A stretch of 64,000 nt of DNA from Halopenitus persicus (GCF_002355635.1 NZ_AP017558.1:186001-250000); one strand, 5' to 3'. Counted from the first letter of the stretch, positions 1 to 8,295 are shown. The notes: a model not told the origin generated them from the letters alone. Numbers and translations: made by a program.

Positions 1-75
1 CCGATCGTTCATCGGTCGGCGACGAACATATTCGCGAACAGCCGGAGGACGGACGACGCCGTATCATCGATCGAT

Positions 76-1515
76 ATGAGCGTCGTCCCCGGGAACGTCG
101 AAACGGACCAGCAGCCGCCGATGACGGTCCCGTTGCGGCATTTTCTGCTCGCGTTGGGCTTTCTAGTGGCCGGCGGGGTGCTCGGACTCGCGACCGCGGC
201 AAGCGGGACGGTCATCGGCACGCCGCCCGGCTGGTCCTCGCTCGCACACGTGCATCTGCTATTGGCGGGGTGGGTCTGCGTGACGATCATGGGCGCGATG
301 ACGCAGTTCGTTCCCGTCTGGTCGGGCGTGCAGCTGTACTCCAGGGCGCTCGCGACCCGCCAGCTGCAGCTCGTCACCGTTGGACTCCTCGGGTTCGTGA
401 CCGGACTGCTGACCGGTCGACTGGCGTTGGTTCCGGTCTTCGGTGCAGTGATGGTGGCCGGGTTCTGGGTCTTCGCGTACAACGTCGCCCGGACGCTCCG
501 AACGGTCGGTTCCCTGCGGGACCTCGACGTCACCGAGCGACACTTCCTGCTCGCGCTGGGGTTCTTCGTGCTCCTCACCGTCCTGGGGATCGTTCTGGCG
601 GTCGATCTGGTCCGGCCGCTCCTCGGCGGGACCCCGATCGACCGGCCGGATCTGGTTCGGGCGCACGCGACCCTCGCGGTCTTCGGGGCGGTCCTCACGA
701 CGGTCCTCGGCGCGCTCTACCAGCTCGCGACGATGTTCACCCAGACGGAGCTTCACGGGATCGACGTCTCCCTGAAGCGGATCGAGGAGGTCGGCTACCC
801 GATCGGCGTGCTGGCGCTCGCGACCGGACGGCTCCTCGGGACGGGAACCCCCGGAAGCCGAGTGCTCGGCGTCGGCGGGGGCGTGCTCGTGATCGCGGGG
901 CTGCTCGCGATGAGCGTCGTCCTCGCCCGCCGACTCGTCGAGACGCGGGTCCCCTGGACGCCGATGCTCTCGCGGTACGCCGTGCTCGCGCCGGCACTAG
1001 CGCTGTGGGGGCTCGTGACCCTGCCCAGTTGGCTGCGGGACCCCCTCGCGAACGGGACGACCTTCGGCGCCCCCGGGACGGTCCACCTCCTGACGCTCGG
1101 CGTGATCGGATTCGTGGTGCTGGGGACCGTCTATCACATCGTTCCGTTCATCGTCTGGGTCCACCGGTACAGCGACCTGCTCGGGTTCGAGGACGTCCCG
1201 ATGATCGACGACCTCTACAGCGACCGGCTGGCGCGGATCGACTTCGCCTGCCTGCTCGTCGGAACGAGCCTGCTCGTCGCGGTCGACCTCTTCGAGGCGG
1301 TCGATCCCACGGTTCTGGCCGGGACGATCCCGGCAGCGGGTCGCGTGGTCACGATCGGCGCTATGCTGGGCGGCGTGGCGGTGCTCGTCGGGATCGCGGT
1401 GTTCTGCGGAAACGTCGTGCTCGTGCTCCGGATCCATAGCCCATACTCGGTTCGGGAGATCCTGCTCGGTGCACGGCCCGGAGACGGGGGGACACCCGAC
1501 CGTCCCCGATCGTAA
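76..1515 (+). CDS. haem-copper oxidase subunit I-like integral membrane protein
   Basis: A 479-residue protein with about 12 hydrophobic segments and almost no soluble part. The second membrane segment carries the HVHLLLAGW pattern typical of haem-ligating helices in haem-copper oxidase subunit I and NorB/NnrS-like proteins, and a late segment has HIVPFIVWVH. I see no HPEVY motif, so the CuB site of a working terminal oxidase is probably absent. That points to an accessory or haem-carrying relative, not a classical oxidase. The next gene follows after about 30 nt on the same strand. Denitrification-type genes lie downstream (nirK at 13.8 kb), so a link to nitrogen-oxide respiration is plausible but only inferred. 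ATG at 76 gives a short polar leader before the first helix; ATG at 121 is an alternative start. Confidence 0.7.
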   Translation: MSVVPGNVETDQQPPMTVPLRHFLLALGFLVAGGVLGLATAASGTVIGTPPGWSSLAHVHLLLAGWVCVTIMGAMTQFVPVWSGVQLYSRALATRQLQLVTVGLLGFVTGLLTGRLALVPVFGAVMVAGFWVFAYNVARTLRTVGSLRDLDVTERHFLLALGFFVLLTVLGIVLAVDLVRPLLGGTPIDRPDLVRAHATLAVFGAVLTTVLGALYQLATMFTQTELHGIDVSLKRIEEVGYPIGVLALATGRLLGTGTPGSRVLGVGGGVLVIAGLLAMSVVLARRLVETRVPWTPMLSRYAVLAPALALWGLVTLPSWLRDPLANGTTFGAPGTVHLLTLGVIGFVVLGTVYHIVPFIVWVHRYSDLLGFEDVPMIDDLYSDRLARIDFACLLVGTSLLVAVDLFEAVDPTVLAGTIPAAGRVVTIGAMLGGVAVLVGIAVFCGNVVLVLRIHSPYSVREILLGARPGDGGTPDRPRS

Positions 1516-1547
1516 TCGGGATGTTGGTGCCGGTCACAGAATGTGGT

Positions 1548-2618
1548 ATGCGAACGAGATTCACTCCCGGACCAACGGAGGTTCCGGAGGCCGTGCGTGA
1601 GGCGATGGCGGCCGAACAGCCGAATCCGGACGTCGAGGCCGCGTTCGCCGAGCGATACGAGACGGTGTGTGACAAGCTCGCGACGGTCTACGGGACCGAC
1701 CACGACGTCGTGGTCCCCGGTGGCGAGGGGATACTCGGACTCGAGGCCGCGATCGCGTCGCTCGTGGCGCCGGGCGACCACGTGCTGTGCGTCTCGAACG
1801 GGCTCTACGGCGACGGGTTCGCGGACTTCGTCGAATCGTACGGCGGCGAGGCGACCGTCGTCTCGGCCCCCTCCGACGAGGGCTACGACCTGGCGGCGGT
1901 CGACGACGCGCTCGAGGCGGCCGCGGCCGAGGGCGCCCCGATCGAGGTGGCTACGCTGGTCCACTGTGAGACGCCGACGGGAACCCTCAACGACCTCGAT
2001 CCGGTGCTCGATCGTCTCGAGAGCCACGACGTGGTGAGCGTCGTCGACGCGGTCTCCTCGCTCGGCGGGACGCCGGTCCCGACCGATCGGATCGACGTCT
2101 GTCTCGGCGCGTCCCAGAAGTGTTTCAGCGCGCCCCCGGGGCTCACGACCGCCGCGATCAGCGACCGCGCCTGGGACCGGATGACGGAACGCGATCCCGC
2201 GTCTCTGTACACGAACTTCCTGCCCTGGCGGGACGTCTCCGAGGGATTCCCGTACACCCATCTGACCGCGAACGTCGCCGCGCTCGACGTCGCACTCGAT
2301 CTGATCCTTGAGGAGGGGCTCGAGTCGGTCTTCGACCGCCACGAGCGGGCCGCCCGGCGCTGTCGCGAGCGCGGCCGCGAGATCGGCCTCGACCTCCATC
2401 CCGACCCCGAGCGCGCCTCGCCGACCGTGACCGCCTTCCACCTCCCGGGCGAGGCGGAGTCGGTCCGCGACCGGGTCGAGGCGGACCACGACATCGTTCT
2501 CGCCACGGGGCTCGCCGACCTGTCGAACGAGATCCTCCGGATCGGGCATATGGGGTACAACGCCGACGTCGAGAAAGTGGACCGCGTGATGGACGCCGTC
2601 GAGGCGGTCGTGGAGTAA
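1548..2618 (+). CDS. PLP-dependent class V aminotransferase (alanine-glyoxylate / serine-pyruvate type)
   Basis: Starts with the FTPGPTEVPEAV signature found at the N terminus of alanine-glyoxylate and serine-pyruvate aminotransferases. The PLP-binding lysine lies in LGASQKCFSAPPG (lysine about residue 193), the usual class V position, and a VVDAVSSLGG segment supplies the cofactor-ring aspartate. About 356 residues, normal for the family. It should transfer an amino group between alanine or serine and glyoxylate or another 2-oxo acid in the cytoplasm; the substrate cannot be read from sequence. ATG at 1548 is preferred over the upstream ATG at 1521 because family homology begins there. The stop codon lies inside a 21-bp tandem duplication. 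Confidence 0.88.
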   Translation: MRTRFTPGPTEVPEAVREAMAAEQPNPDVEAAFAERYETVCDKLATVYGTDHDVVVPGGEGILGLEAAIASLVAPGDHVLCVSNGLYGDGFADFVESYGGEATVVSAPSDEGYDLAAVDDALEAAAAEGAPIEVATLVHCETPTGTLNDLDPVLDRLESHDVVSVVDAVSSLGGTPVPTDRIDVCLGASQKCFSAPPGLTTAAISDRAWDRMTERDPASLYTNFLPWRDVSEGFPYTHLTANVAALDVALDLILEEGLESVFDRHERAARRCRERGREIGLDLHPDPERASPTVTAFHLPGEAESVRDRVEADHDIVLATGLADLSNEILRIGHMGYNADVEKVDRVMDAVEAVVE

Positions 2619-2653
2619 CGGCAGGCGGTCGTGGAGTAACGGCAGGCGGTCGG
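2603..2653. repeat. 21-bp tandem duplication spanning a stop codon
   Basis: Two perfect 21-bp copies (2603-2623, 2624-2644) and a 9-bp partial third copy. The first copy includes the last codons and TAA of the aminotransferase gene, so the stop context is repeated downstream. Confidence 0.95.
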
Positions 2654-2710
2654 AACGCGGCGAAGCAGTCAGAAACGCGGCGAACGGATTCGCGTCCGGC
2701 GCCCGCGCGA

Positions 2711-3598
2711 TCAGCGGTCGTCGAGGAACCGGCGCGTCCGTGCGGCGACGGCGGCGCGGAAGTCGTCCATATCGATCGATCGCGAGCCGTCGTGGAGTCG
2801 ATGGTGATGCTCTCGATCGATGTCCTCGAGAACGCGGTCGTACAGCGCGTCGACGGTGACCGTCCGCTCCGCCTTCTCGAGCCGCGACGCGATGCGCTCG
2901 AGCCGCTTCCGAGTCGCGTAGCGAGCCGCCGCCGCGTCGGCATCGGGGGGAACGGACTCGGCCTCGGGTGCGGACTCGGGTGCGGACTCGGATGCGGCCG
3001 CGAACGGGGGTTCGGCATCGCCGCGGAACTCGGGATGGGGAAGGACGGCCCGCCGGCCCGCCTTGTCGCGTATCACGATCCCCGCCGCGGGGCCATCGTA
3101 GTACGCCGACTGGGGAACCGTGTAGGCGTCGGGGTCGAAATCGCGTGCCCGGACCTCCCGGTCGACGGCGTGGACGGGAGCCAGGCCGAGCGCCTCGAGA
3201 ACGCGTTCGACCGCGTCCGGGGGGAGGAACTCGCCGTCTGAGCCCGACCGGACGTCGAAGCCGAGGAACGAGGGGGTCCGCTCCCAGTCGTAGTCGATCG
3301 CGTGCCGGTGGGTCGCCTCGCCGAAGACGGTCACGTCCTCGACGTTCGCGACCGCCTCCCGAAGCGCCCGTCGGTCGAGCCGCTCCCGAACGTGCCGGAC
3401 GGCGTGACGGTAGGGCGCGGGGATGTGGGCCGGGTTCCGGTACACCCGGTTCCGGTCGCCGAACCGGATGGCGCCGGAGTCGCGCAGCTGAAACCGGAGC
3501 TGTGCGCCGTCGACGTGCTCGAGGAGCCAGAGGTGCCCCTCCTCGAGGAGGCCGGCGGGGGCGTTCTCGACGTGGGGAATGGACGGGTATGTGTGCAT
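2711..3598 (-). CDS. RNA-ligase-fold nucleotidyltransferase-like protein with altered active site
   Basis: About 295 residues with the order of motifs of the DNA/RNA ligase nucleotidyltransferase fold: LLEHVDGAQLRF at residues 25-36 in the motif I place, VTVFGEATHRHA (motif III), FLGFDV (motif IIIa) and AAGIVIRDKAGRRAVL (motif IV/V). In active ligases motif I is K-x-D-G with an adenylated lysine; here the lysine place is His28 (H-V-D-G). Motif IV has AG where EG is usual and no motif V lysine is evident. The protein therefore looks unable to form the normal covalent lysine-AMP. The C-terminal 100 residues are Ala/Glu/Arg-rich and helical. Start taken at the ATG at 3598 (MHTYPSIP), where family similarity begins; ATG at 3619 is possible. 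No operon partner. Confidence 0.65.
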   Translation of the reverse strand: MHTYPSIPHVENAPAGLLEEGHLWLLEHVDGAQLRFQLRDSGAIRFGDRNRVYRNPAHIPAPYRHAVRHVRERLDRRALREAVANVEDVTVFGEATHRHAIDYDWERTPSFLGFDVRSGSDGEFLPPDAVERVLEALGLAPVHAVDREVRARDFDPDAYTVPQSAYYDGPAAGIVIRDKAGRRAVLPHPEFRGDAEPPFAAASESAPESAPEAESVPPDADAAAARYATRKRLERIASRLEKAERTVTVDALYDRVLEDIDREHHHRLHDGSRSIDMDDFRAAVAARTRRFLDDR

Positions 3599-3638
3599 CG
3601 GGAGTGGTGAATACGTCAACTACCCCACCGACGTTCGC

Positions 3639-3956
3639 TTACGCTCGCGCCTGAGGACGGGGCGTGTCCGTGGATTCCCGGTCTGCCGACCCGGATGGGT
3701 CGTCGGGGGTGTAGTCCCCGTTCCCGTTCAGCGTCCCGGACTTCAGGGCGAGTTGACCGTCGCCCAACCCCGAGGCGTGGTCGTGTATCTTCGACTTGTT
3801 CAAGATGAGGTAGCCGTCGTCGTTGCGCCCGTGTTCGATCGTGTAGTTGGCGGCGTCGTTGAACTGTTCGATGGGGGTACGGAGGTCGTCGCGCCGCTCG
3901 TCGGGTACGTCGAGTTTGACGGGGACGGTACGCTTGACCTCCATCTGCGTATTCAC
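3639..3956 (-). pseudogene. internally deleted TnpB (IS1341/IS605-type) remnant
   Basis: A 105-codon frame that joins the N-terminal ~50 residues of a haloarchaeal TnpB (MEVKRTVPVKLDVPDERR... ILNKSKIHD) to its C-terminal tail (GDGQLALKSGTLNGNGDY ... PRPQARA). The whole RuvC-like and zinc-ribbon core, roughly 300 residues, is missing. It is thus a deletion derivative that kept both ends and an open frame, not an active nuclease. No tnpA is present. Confidence 0.8.
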
Positions 3957-4049
3957 ATACGGACGGGTATCCTATATACGTTGAGAAGCCGGGCTGCCAT
4001 CGTCGCGAGGTTCCGTCGCAGTTGACGGCTCCTCCCTACTCGCTTGTGT

Positions 4050-4069
4050 TTCCGGCGCGGACGCCGGAA
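4050..4069. repeat. perfect 8-bp inverted repeat (hairpin)
   Basis: TTCCGGCG and CGCCGGAA flank a 4-nt loop, just outside the TnpB remnant and about 110 nt before the HTH gene. It may be an element-end hairpin or a terminator; nothing more can be said. Confidence 0.6.
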
Positions 4070-4181
4070 CCCCGGCACTCGTTTCCAAATTATAATTAAC
4101 TTTCGTGTAGAAAACTGGGTATCCAGCAGATATCGAACGGACGGAGATAACTATTTGTTCCATGATGACATATGTTATCAT

Positions 4182-4580
4182 ATGAACGGGTCAAAGGAGG
4201 ACCCGAGTCAGCGAAATCACGCGGCAGCGAGCGATCTCCCTCCGCGATTAGCGGAGGATCGGTTCTATTGGGCGCTCGCCTCACCCCACCGCCGACGGTT
4301 ACTCCACCATTTATGTGAAAACGAGGACAGTACCGTGGACGAACTCGCATCCGTCCTGAGCGGCTGGGAGGCGACCACCACGGGAACGATGCAGACGCAA
4401 ACGGACCGCTTGGAGATCCGCCTCCAATTACTGCACAATCACCTGCCGCGGCTCGCCGACTGGGGTCTGATAGACTACGACGTGGACGCGGGCACCGTCC
4501 AGCTTGGTTCGCTTCATCCACGGACCGTGGACGTCATCCAGCGGAGCATCGAGGCTGAACGGTTTGCAACCACGGAATGA
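4182..4580 (+). CDS. winged-helix HTH regulator (haloarchaeal ArsR-like / DUF7344 type)
   Basis: A 132-residue protein with a single winged-helix domain: FYWALASPHRRRLLHHLCEN opens the first helix, followed by STVDELASVLSG and RLQLLHNHLPRLADWGLIDYD, the layout of haloarchaeal ArsR-like DUF7344 domains. The wing ends in a beta hairpin with DAGTVQLG. ATG at 4182 fits the start of the acidic leader; the frame is open upstream to 4044 but that part is not protein-like. The stop overlaps the start of the DICT gene (ATGA), so the two are translated together and probably act as one sensory/regulatory unit. Confidence 0.78.
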   Translation: MNGSKEDPSQRNHAAASDLPPRLAEDRFYWALASPHRRRLLHHLCENEDSTVDELASVLSGWEATTTGTMQTQTDRLEIRLQLLHNHLPRLADWGLIDYDVDAGTVQLGSLHPRTVDVIQRSIEAERFATTE

Positions 4581-5281
4581 CGCTCACCTCCCTGATCGAC
4601 GAGCTTCGGGAGCGGGACCATCACGTCACCGTCTACGGGCGGGGTGAGCGTCCCGAAATCGAGACGTGGCTTGTCACCCACGGGGTTCCCGTTGCGTCCC
4701 GAACGCTTCCCGAAGGGGGTCCGGACCCGTTCATCGAGATCAGAGCCGATGGGGAAGTCGTGGGTATCATTGGCGTCGAAGCGATCGAGGGACTGCTTGA
4801 GCCACCGATCCGCCGTCCCGGCGATCGAAACGGGGTCTCCGAGGGATACCGAGCACTCTTTGCGATCCTTGAGCGGACGGTGTTCACCGGGATGAATCGT
4901 CGCGAGCTTCTCGCAGTCAGTCGGGAGATCGAGGATCGCGCCTTTCGTGTCGGTGACGGAACCCTACACGTGAGTTTTCAGACGTTCTCGACGTTCAGAT
5001 CCCAGACGGCGGTGTATCGAACGCTTGGTACGGAAACGAACCTCGACATCCATATCCACGGCGTTGAGGACTGGACTCCGCCGGCGATCCCTGGAGTCAC
5101 CTACCACGCCGACGGGACCGCCCGGTTCGACCCCTACTGGGTCCTCGCGTACGACGGAGGGCCTGACGTGACACAGGCCTGCGGCTTGGTAGCTGAAGAG
5201 GACCGGGACGAATACAGCGGCTTCTGGACGAACGATGCGGCGACCGTCGCGGACATCGCAACGGCGTTCAAGCCGACTTGA
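4577..5281 (+). CDS. DICT sensory domain protein
   Basis: A 234-residue soluble protein of the haloarchaeal DICT family (a sensory domain named for diguanylate cyclases and two-component systems): N-terminal MTLTSLIDELRERDHHVTVYG, a central RALFAILERTVFTGMNRRELLAVSREIEDRA helix pair, LHVSFQTFSTFRSQTAVYRTL, and an HIHGVEDW core. No catalytic residues are visible, so sensing of a small signal and relay to the HTH partner translated just upstream (4-nt overlap) is the likely role. It converges with the next gene, with only a nucleotide between stops. Confidence 0.78.
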   Translation: MTLTSLIDELRERDHHVTVYGRGERPEIETWLVTHGVPVASRTLPEGGPDPFIEIRADGEVVGIIGVEAIEGLLEPPIRRPGDRNGVSEGYRALFAILERTVFTGMNRRELLAVSREIEDRAFRVGDGTLHVSFQTFSTFRSQTAVYRTLGTETNLDIHIHGVEDWTPPAIPGVTYHADGTARFDPYWVLAYDGGPDVTQACGLVAEEDRDEYSGFWTNDAATVADIATAFKPT

Positions 5282-5282
5282 T

Positions 5283-5570
5283 TCACCGCTGCACGGCGTA
5301 GGACTCTTCGTCAACGGGGACAGTGACGCCTTCAGGCGTTGCTATGAGCTGAATGCCCTCCACCGTGAATCGGACTTCGATGTCGCTGCTCGCGGAGTTC
5401 AAGAGCTGAGCAAGCGCCTCGACATCGACGAAATCGTACAGCTGATAGTCGTTACAGTCCAGTCCATACCGCTCAAGCGTTCCGACGATCTCGACCAGGA
5501 GGTCGGACGGTTCCTCAAACCCGTTTCTCGATGAACGACCCATTTCTATAGTCAGTGTGTAGGGTGGCAT
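5283..5570 (-). CDS. HalOD1 output-domain protein
   Basis: A 95-residue protein matching the haloarchaeal HalOD1 output domain: EPSDLLVEIVGTLERYG, then a YQLYDFVDVEALAQLLNSA segment and a short beta pair (IEVRFTVEGIQLIATPEGVTV). These domains are found alone or fused to response regulators; the partner is not known. Either the ATG at 5570 or the one at 5543 (MGRSSRNGFEE) may be the start; the latter gives the usual family length. It runs tail-to-tail with the DICT gene. Confidence 0.7.
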   Translation of the reverse strand: MPPYTLTIEMGRSSRNGFEEPSDLLVEIVGTLERYGLDCNDYQLYDFVDVEALAQLLNSASSDIEVRFTVEGIQLIATPEGVTVPVDEESYAVQR

Positions 5571-5654
5571 TGGTTTAAAGCTACTGAGGAATATATCGGA
5601 TTGGGAAGGCCCTATCGATGATTGAGGGGGTGTTTGAGACAGCGATCGAACGGC

Positions 5655-5715
5655 TTCGGTGACGGGTGCCTACGTTACCCACGGGGGAATCGTCCCCCTT
5701 CAGGGCGGAGAGGAA
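5655..5715 (+). mobile_element. IS1341-type right-end remnant
   Basis: The stretch with ACCCACGGGGGAATCGTCCC, then TTCAGGGCGG and GGAAGTCAA has the hairpin layout seen at the 3-prime ends of the TnpB remnants at 27.4 and 29.1 kb. No coding part remains; it is the footprint of a lost or excised element. Confidence 0.55.
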
Positions 5716-5747
5716 GTCAAAAGGGTCCTGAATCGGCTCACGGTGCC

Positions 5748-6350
5748 TTAAAAGGGCGCCTCGGAGTTCCCGGGCGAGCCGCGGCTCGGTCCCTCCTGCT
5801 GCATCGACCGTTCCATCGGGTTCGAGCCGATGTCGTCGGCGGCCTCGGGGACGACGGTCTCGTCACCCGTCTCGAGGTACCGCTCCTCCAGTTCGACCAG
5901 CTGTTCGTTGATCGCCTCGCTCTGGTGGTGCATCCGGTCGGCACGCACGCGCACGAGGTCGTACTCGTGGCGGTCGCTCAGTCCGTTCCAGGCGCGGAAC
6001 GAGCCCATCGTCAGCGTGTGCGTCTGCGGGCAGAACGGGGTCGTGGGGGTGAACTCCGCGCGCAACACCTCGGGATCGTCGGCCTGTTCCGCGTAGCGGT
6101 AGCCCGCGCCCGGATGGCGGGTGTCGAGGTTCAGCCGCGCGAGGTTGTAGTTGAAGGTCATGTCGTACACCTTGCGCTCCTCGAAGCAGTCGTGGGTGAT
6201 CCGATGGAACGCGACGTGGTCCTCGTCGGTCAACACGTCGTGTCCCTGGAGGAACTGCCCCGGCCTCGGGATGTGGTCGAGCACGAACGCGTCCTCGTCG
6301 TCGAAGAGATCGTCGTCGCCGCCGCCGAAGGGTGAGGGGAAGCCGGCCAT
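5748..6350 (-). CDS. MIP18/CIAO2-like (DUF59, FeS carrier superfamily) protein
   Basis: About 200 residues. The central part aligns by eye with MIP18/CIAO2-type iron-sulfur targeting proteins: VYDMTFNYNLARL, then RAEFTPTTPFCPQTHTLTMG where eukaryotic CIAO2 has an FTPTIPHC segment with its reactive cysteine, and later HHQSEAINEQLVELEERY matching the H-x-SE-x-x-N-x-QL-x-x-x-ER region. The cysteine in TPFCPQ is kept. Family members help insert FeS clusters into target proteins. The N-terminal 30 residues are Gly/Asp-rich and the C-terminal 30 are disordered. Start is the ATG at 6350, after which a GC-rich repeat array makes upstream frames unlikely. A molybdoenzyme gene lies just upstream on the same strand. 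Confidence 0.6.
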   Translation of the reverse strand: MAGFPSPFGGGDDDLFDDEDAFVLDHIPRPGQFLQGHDVLTDEDHVAFHRITHDCFEERKVYDMTFNYNLARLNLDTRHPGAGYRYAEQADDPEVLRAEFTPTTPFCPQTHTLTMGSFRAWNGLSDRHEYDLVRVRADRMHHQSEAINEQLVELEERYLETGDETVVPEAADDIGSNPMERSMQQEGPSRGSPGNSEAPF

Positions 6351-6419
6351 ACGCGTCGATCGGCGCGCGTCGGCCCTATGGCTACTCCCGGATATGTTCG
6401 TCCCGTCCACGTCCGGGCC

Positions 6420-6547
6420 GTGTCCACGTCCGGCCGCGAGACGTGCGGGCCGTGTCCACGTCCGGCCGGAAGACGTGCGGGCCGTGTCCACGTCCGGCCG
6501 GAAGACGTGCGGGCCGTGTCCACGTCCGGCCGCGAGACGTGCGGGCC
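6420..6547. repeat. four tandem 32-bp repeats
   Basis: Copies at 6420-6451, 6452-6483, 6484-6515 and 6516-6547. The only difference is CGCGA (copies 1, 4) versus CGGAA (copies 2, 3) at the same place. The array ends 3 nt before the stop codon of the molybdoenzyme gene and fills most of the gap before the MIP18-like gene. No spacers, so not a CRISPR array. Confidence 0.95.
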
Positions 6548-6550
6548 GCG

Positions 6551-7240
6551 TCAGCCGTCGACACGGGAGAGCGCGATCTCCCGGGCTGTGTCGGCCTCGG
6601 TCGGCGGCTCCGCGGTCACCTCGATCGCCGCGACCCACTTGACGCTACGCCAGCAGTCCGCGTCCTCGCCGGGCGGAACCAGCCGCGCAGGGCCGCCGTG
6701 TTCGACGGGCAGGGGTTCGCCGTCGAGTTCGAGCGCGAGCACCGACTCGGACAGCCGGTCGATCGGGAACGCGCAGGCGTACTCGCCGTCCATCGCGCGG
6801 ACGAGCGCGTGACTGCCCCCGTCACGCGCTCCGACGGTCGCCTCAAGGAGCCGACCGACTCGAACACCGCGCCAGGTCAGGTCGGTCGCGGTCCATCCCT
6901 CGAGACACGAGAAGTCCCCCGAGAAGGTCTCGTGGGGGAGTGCCGCCAGGTCGTCGTACGTGACGGTCACGGAGTCGCCGGCGTCATCTTCGGAATCGGT
7001 TGCTTGGTCCGGAGCGGAATCAAGGTCGACCCCCGTCGACGTCGTGATCCGGAGCGTCCACCCCGCGGCCGGATCGGCGAGCGGATCGGCAGGTGGATCG
7101 GCGGACGGATCGGCGGGCGACCGGCTCGAGCCACCGAGCGCCTCGCGGACCGCGTCCGGGACGGGGTGTGAGACGAGGTCGTCGGTCGCATCGCCGTTGG
7201 ACGGGGCAACCGGGTCCGATTCGGGTGGCGTGTCAGTCAT
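6551..7240 (-). CDS. molybdopterin-dependent oxidoreductase (sulfite oxidase fold)
   Basis: A 229-residue protein. The first 90 residues are acidic and Pro/Ala-rich; the rest is a compact sulfite-oxidase/YedY-type molybdopterin domain: SGDFSCLEGW with the Mo-ligand cysteine, LTWRGVRVGRLLEAT, YACAFPIDRL, PVEHGGPARLVPPG and CWRSVKWVAAIEV. No Tat signal is visible, so a cytoplasmic location is likely. The substrate is unknown. It is 21 nt downstream of the CGCGG peptide gene on the same strand and probably in one transcript with it. Confidence 0.8.
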   Translation of the reverse strand: MTDTPPESDPVAPSNGDATDDLVSHPVPDAVREALGGSSRSPADPSADPPADPLADPAAGWTLRITTSTGVDLDSAPDQATDSEDDAGDSVTVTYDDLAALPHETFSGDFSCLEGWTATDLTWRGVRVGRLLEATVGARDGGSHALVRAMDGEYACAFPIDRLSESVLALELDGEPLPVEHGGPARLVPPGEDADCWRSVKWVAAIEVTAEPPTEADTAREIALSRVDG

Positions 7241-7261
7241 CGTGATTCGTACGACGCCATG

Positions 7262-7621
7262 CTACACGTACACGCGGACGACGTGGCCGCCGCAGCCGCA
7301 CTGTTCGATGTACTCCCACTCGAGGTCACCGTCGTCGAAGGTCGTCTCGAGGTGGTCGAAGAGGTACTCCGAGGGGTGGCCGTGTGCGCCGTGGGTGACC
7401 AGGTTGACGTGGTTGTCGGCCGCGGTGTGTTCGATCGCGTCGATCGCCTGTTCGACGACGAGGTCCCGGGAGTCGGCGTGTTCCATCCGCTCGAGGTTGG
7501 CCGACCAGGAGTTGTGGTGGACGTGGTCAGTCACCGGCTGTGCGTCGTGGTCGTGATCGTCGTGGTCGTGATCGTGGTCGGCGTGGTCGTGATCGTCGTG
7601 GTCGTGAGTCGTGTTCGTCAT
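7262..7621 (-). CDS. CGCGG-family peptide, putative radical SAM-modified RiPP precursor
   Basis: A 119-residue protein. Residues 5-26 are almost only His and Asp (a metal-binding-like tract); the middle forms helices (DLVVEQAIDAIEHTAADNHV) and a GAHGHPSEYLFDHLETTF segment. The C terminus has CGCGG at residues 108-112 followed by HVVRVYV. This is the hallmark of the haloarchaeal CGCGG family, annotated as putative radical SAM-modified ribosomal peptides; the modification itself is, to my knowledge, not demonstrated. Two radical SAM/SPASM genes lie 10-13 kb away (17.9 and 19.6 kb). ATG at 7621 is chosen because the acidic His-rich leader starts there. Confidence 0.75.
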   Translation of the reverse strand: MTNTTHDHDDHDHADHDHDHDDHDHDAQPVTDHVHHNSWSANLERMEHADSRDLVVEQAIDAIEHTAADNHVNLVTHGAHGHPSEYLFDHLETTFDDGDLEWEYIEQCGCGGHVVRVYV

Positions 7622-7717
7622 TCGTCCCGAGATTGGGTCCACGCACTGAAAAACCCCGAGCCGAATACGTTCAGCCACCATCACCGGAGAGACGGCCGTG
7701 AGGTGGAATCCCGGGTC

Positions 7718-8164
7718 CTACGAGGTCCGCGTTTCGAGCCAGTCGAACTGCGCCTCGAGTTCACGGCGTCGCTGACGTTTGATGACCGTCGCGTCCAAAA
7801 CGTCCCCGACGATCGCCACGTCGAGCGCGAACTCAGTCGTGGCGGTGACCTCGCTGCCGCCGTCAGCGGCCGTGACGGTGTAGGAGGTGGTCATCGCCTC
7901 GAAAATACCCTCCCGCTGCACGTATTCGAGGGTGAACGGCGGCTCGGCGTCCGCGAGGGAGTCGTCCCCGTCGAGGCCCTCGGTGACCTCGAGCGTCAGC
8001 TCGATCGTGGCGATCCCGACCCGGTTCGCGACCGCGATCCGGTCACCGTCGACCGTCACCTCGTCGAAGCCGGCGGCGGCCATAAACGGTTCCAGGTCGG
8101 CCATCGCGTCGGCGACGGACGTCGGGTCGGCGTCGATCCAGCGCGTGAGGGTGACGGATTGCAT
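7718..8164 (-). CDS. SRPBCC (START-like) family protein
   Basis: A 148-residue single-domain protein beginning MQSVTLTRWIDADPTSVADAM, the usual first strand and helix of polyketide-cyclase/START-like proteins, with later strands FTLEYVQREGIFEAMTTSY and GGSEVTATTEFALDV and a long C-terminal helix VIKRQRRRELEAQFDWLE. The fold has a ligand cavity, but no catalytic residues or ligand can be named. Same strand and about 100 nt upstream of the CGCGG gene. ATG at 8164 fits the family start. Confidence 0.75.
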   Translation of the reverse strand: MQSVTLTRWIDADPTSVADAMADLEPFMAAAGFDEVTVDGDRIAVANRVGIATIELTLEVTEGLDGDDSLADAEPPFTLEYVQREGIFEAMTTSYTVTAADGGSEVTATTEFALDVAIVGDVLDATVIKRQRRRELEAQFDWLETRTS

Positions 8165-8295
8165 AGGCGGGGAGACGGGACCCTGACGGAAGGATGTGGG
8201 GGCTTGATCGGCCTCGGTTCTCGCCACGGGACCCGATGCCGACGACCGAACATTTTCGGCGCAACCGGGAGGGTCGTCGGACTCGAACGTCGAGT

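Noticed and set aside
6420-6547. Possible CRISPR array
   Set aside because: The four 32-bp units abut with no spacers and no cas genes are present; it is a plain tandem repeat.
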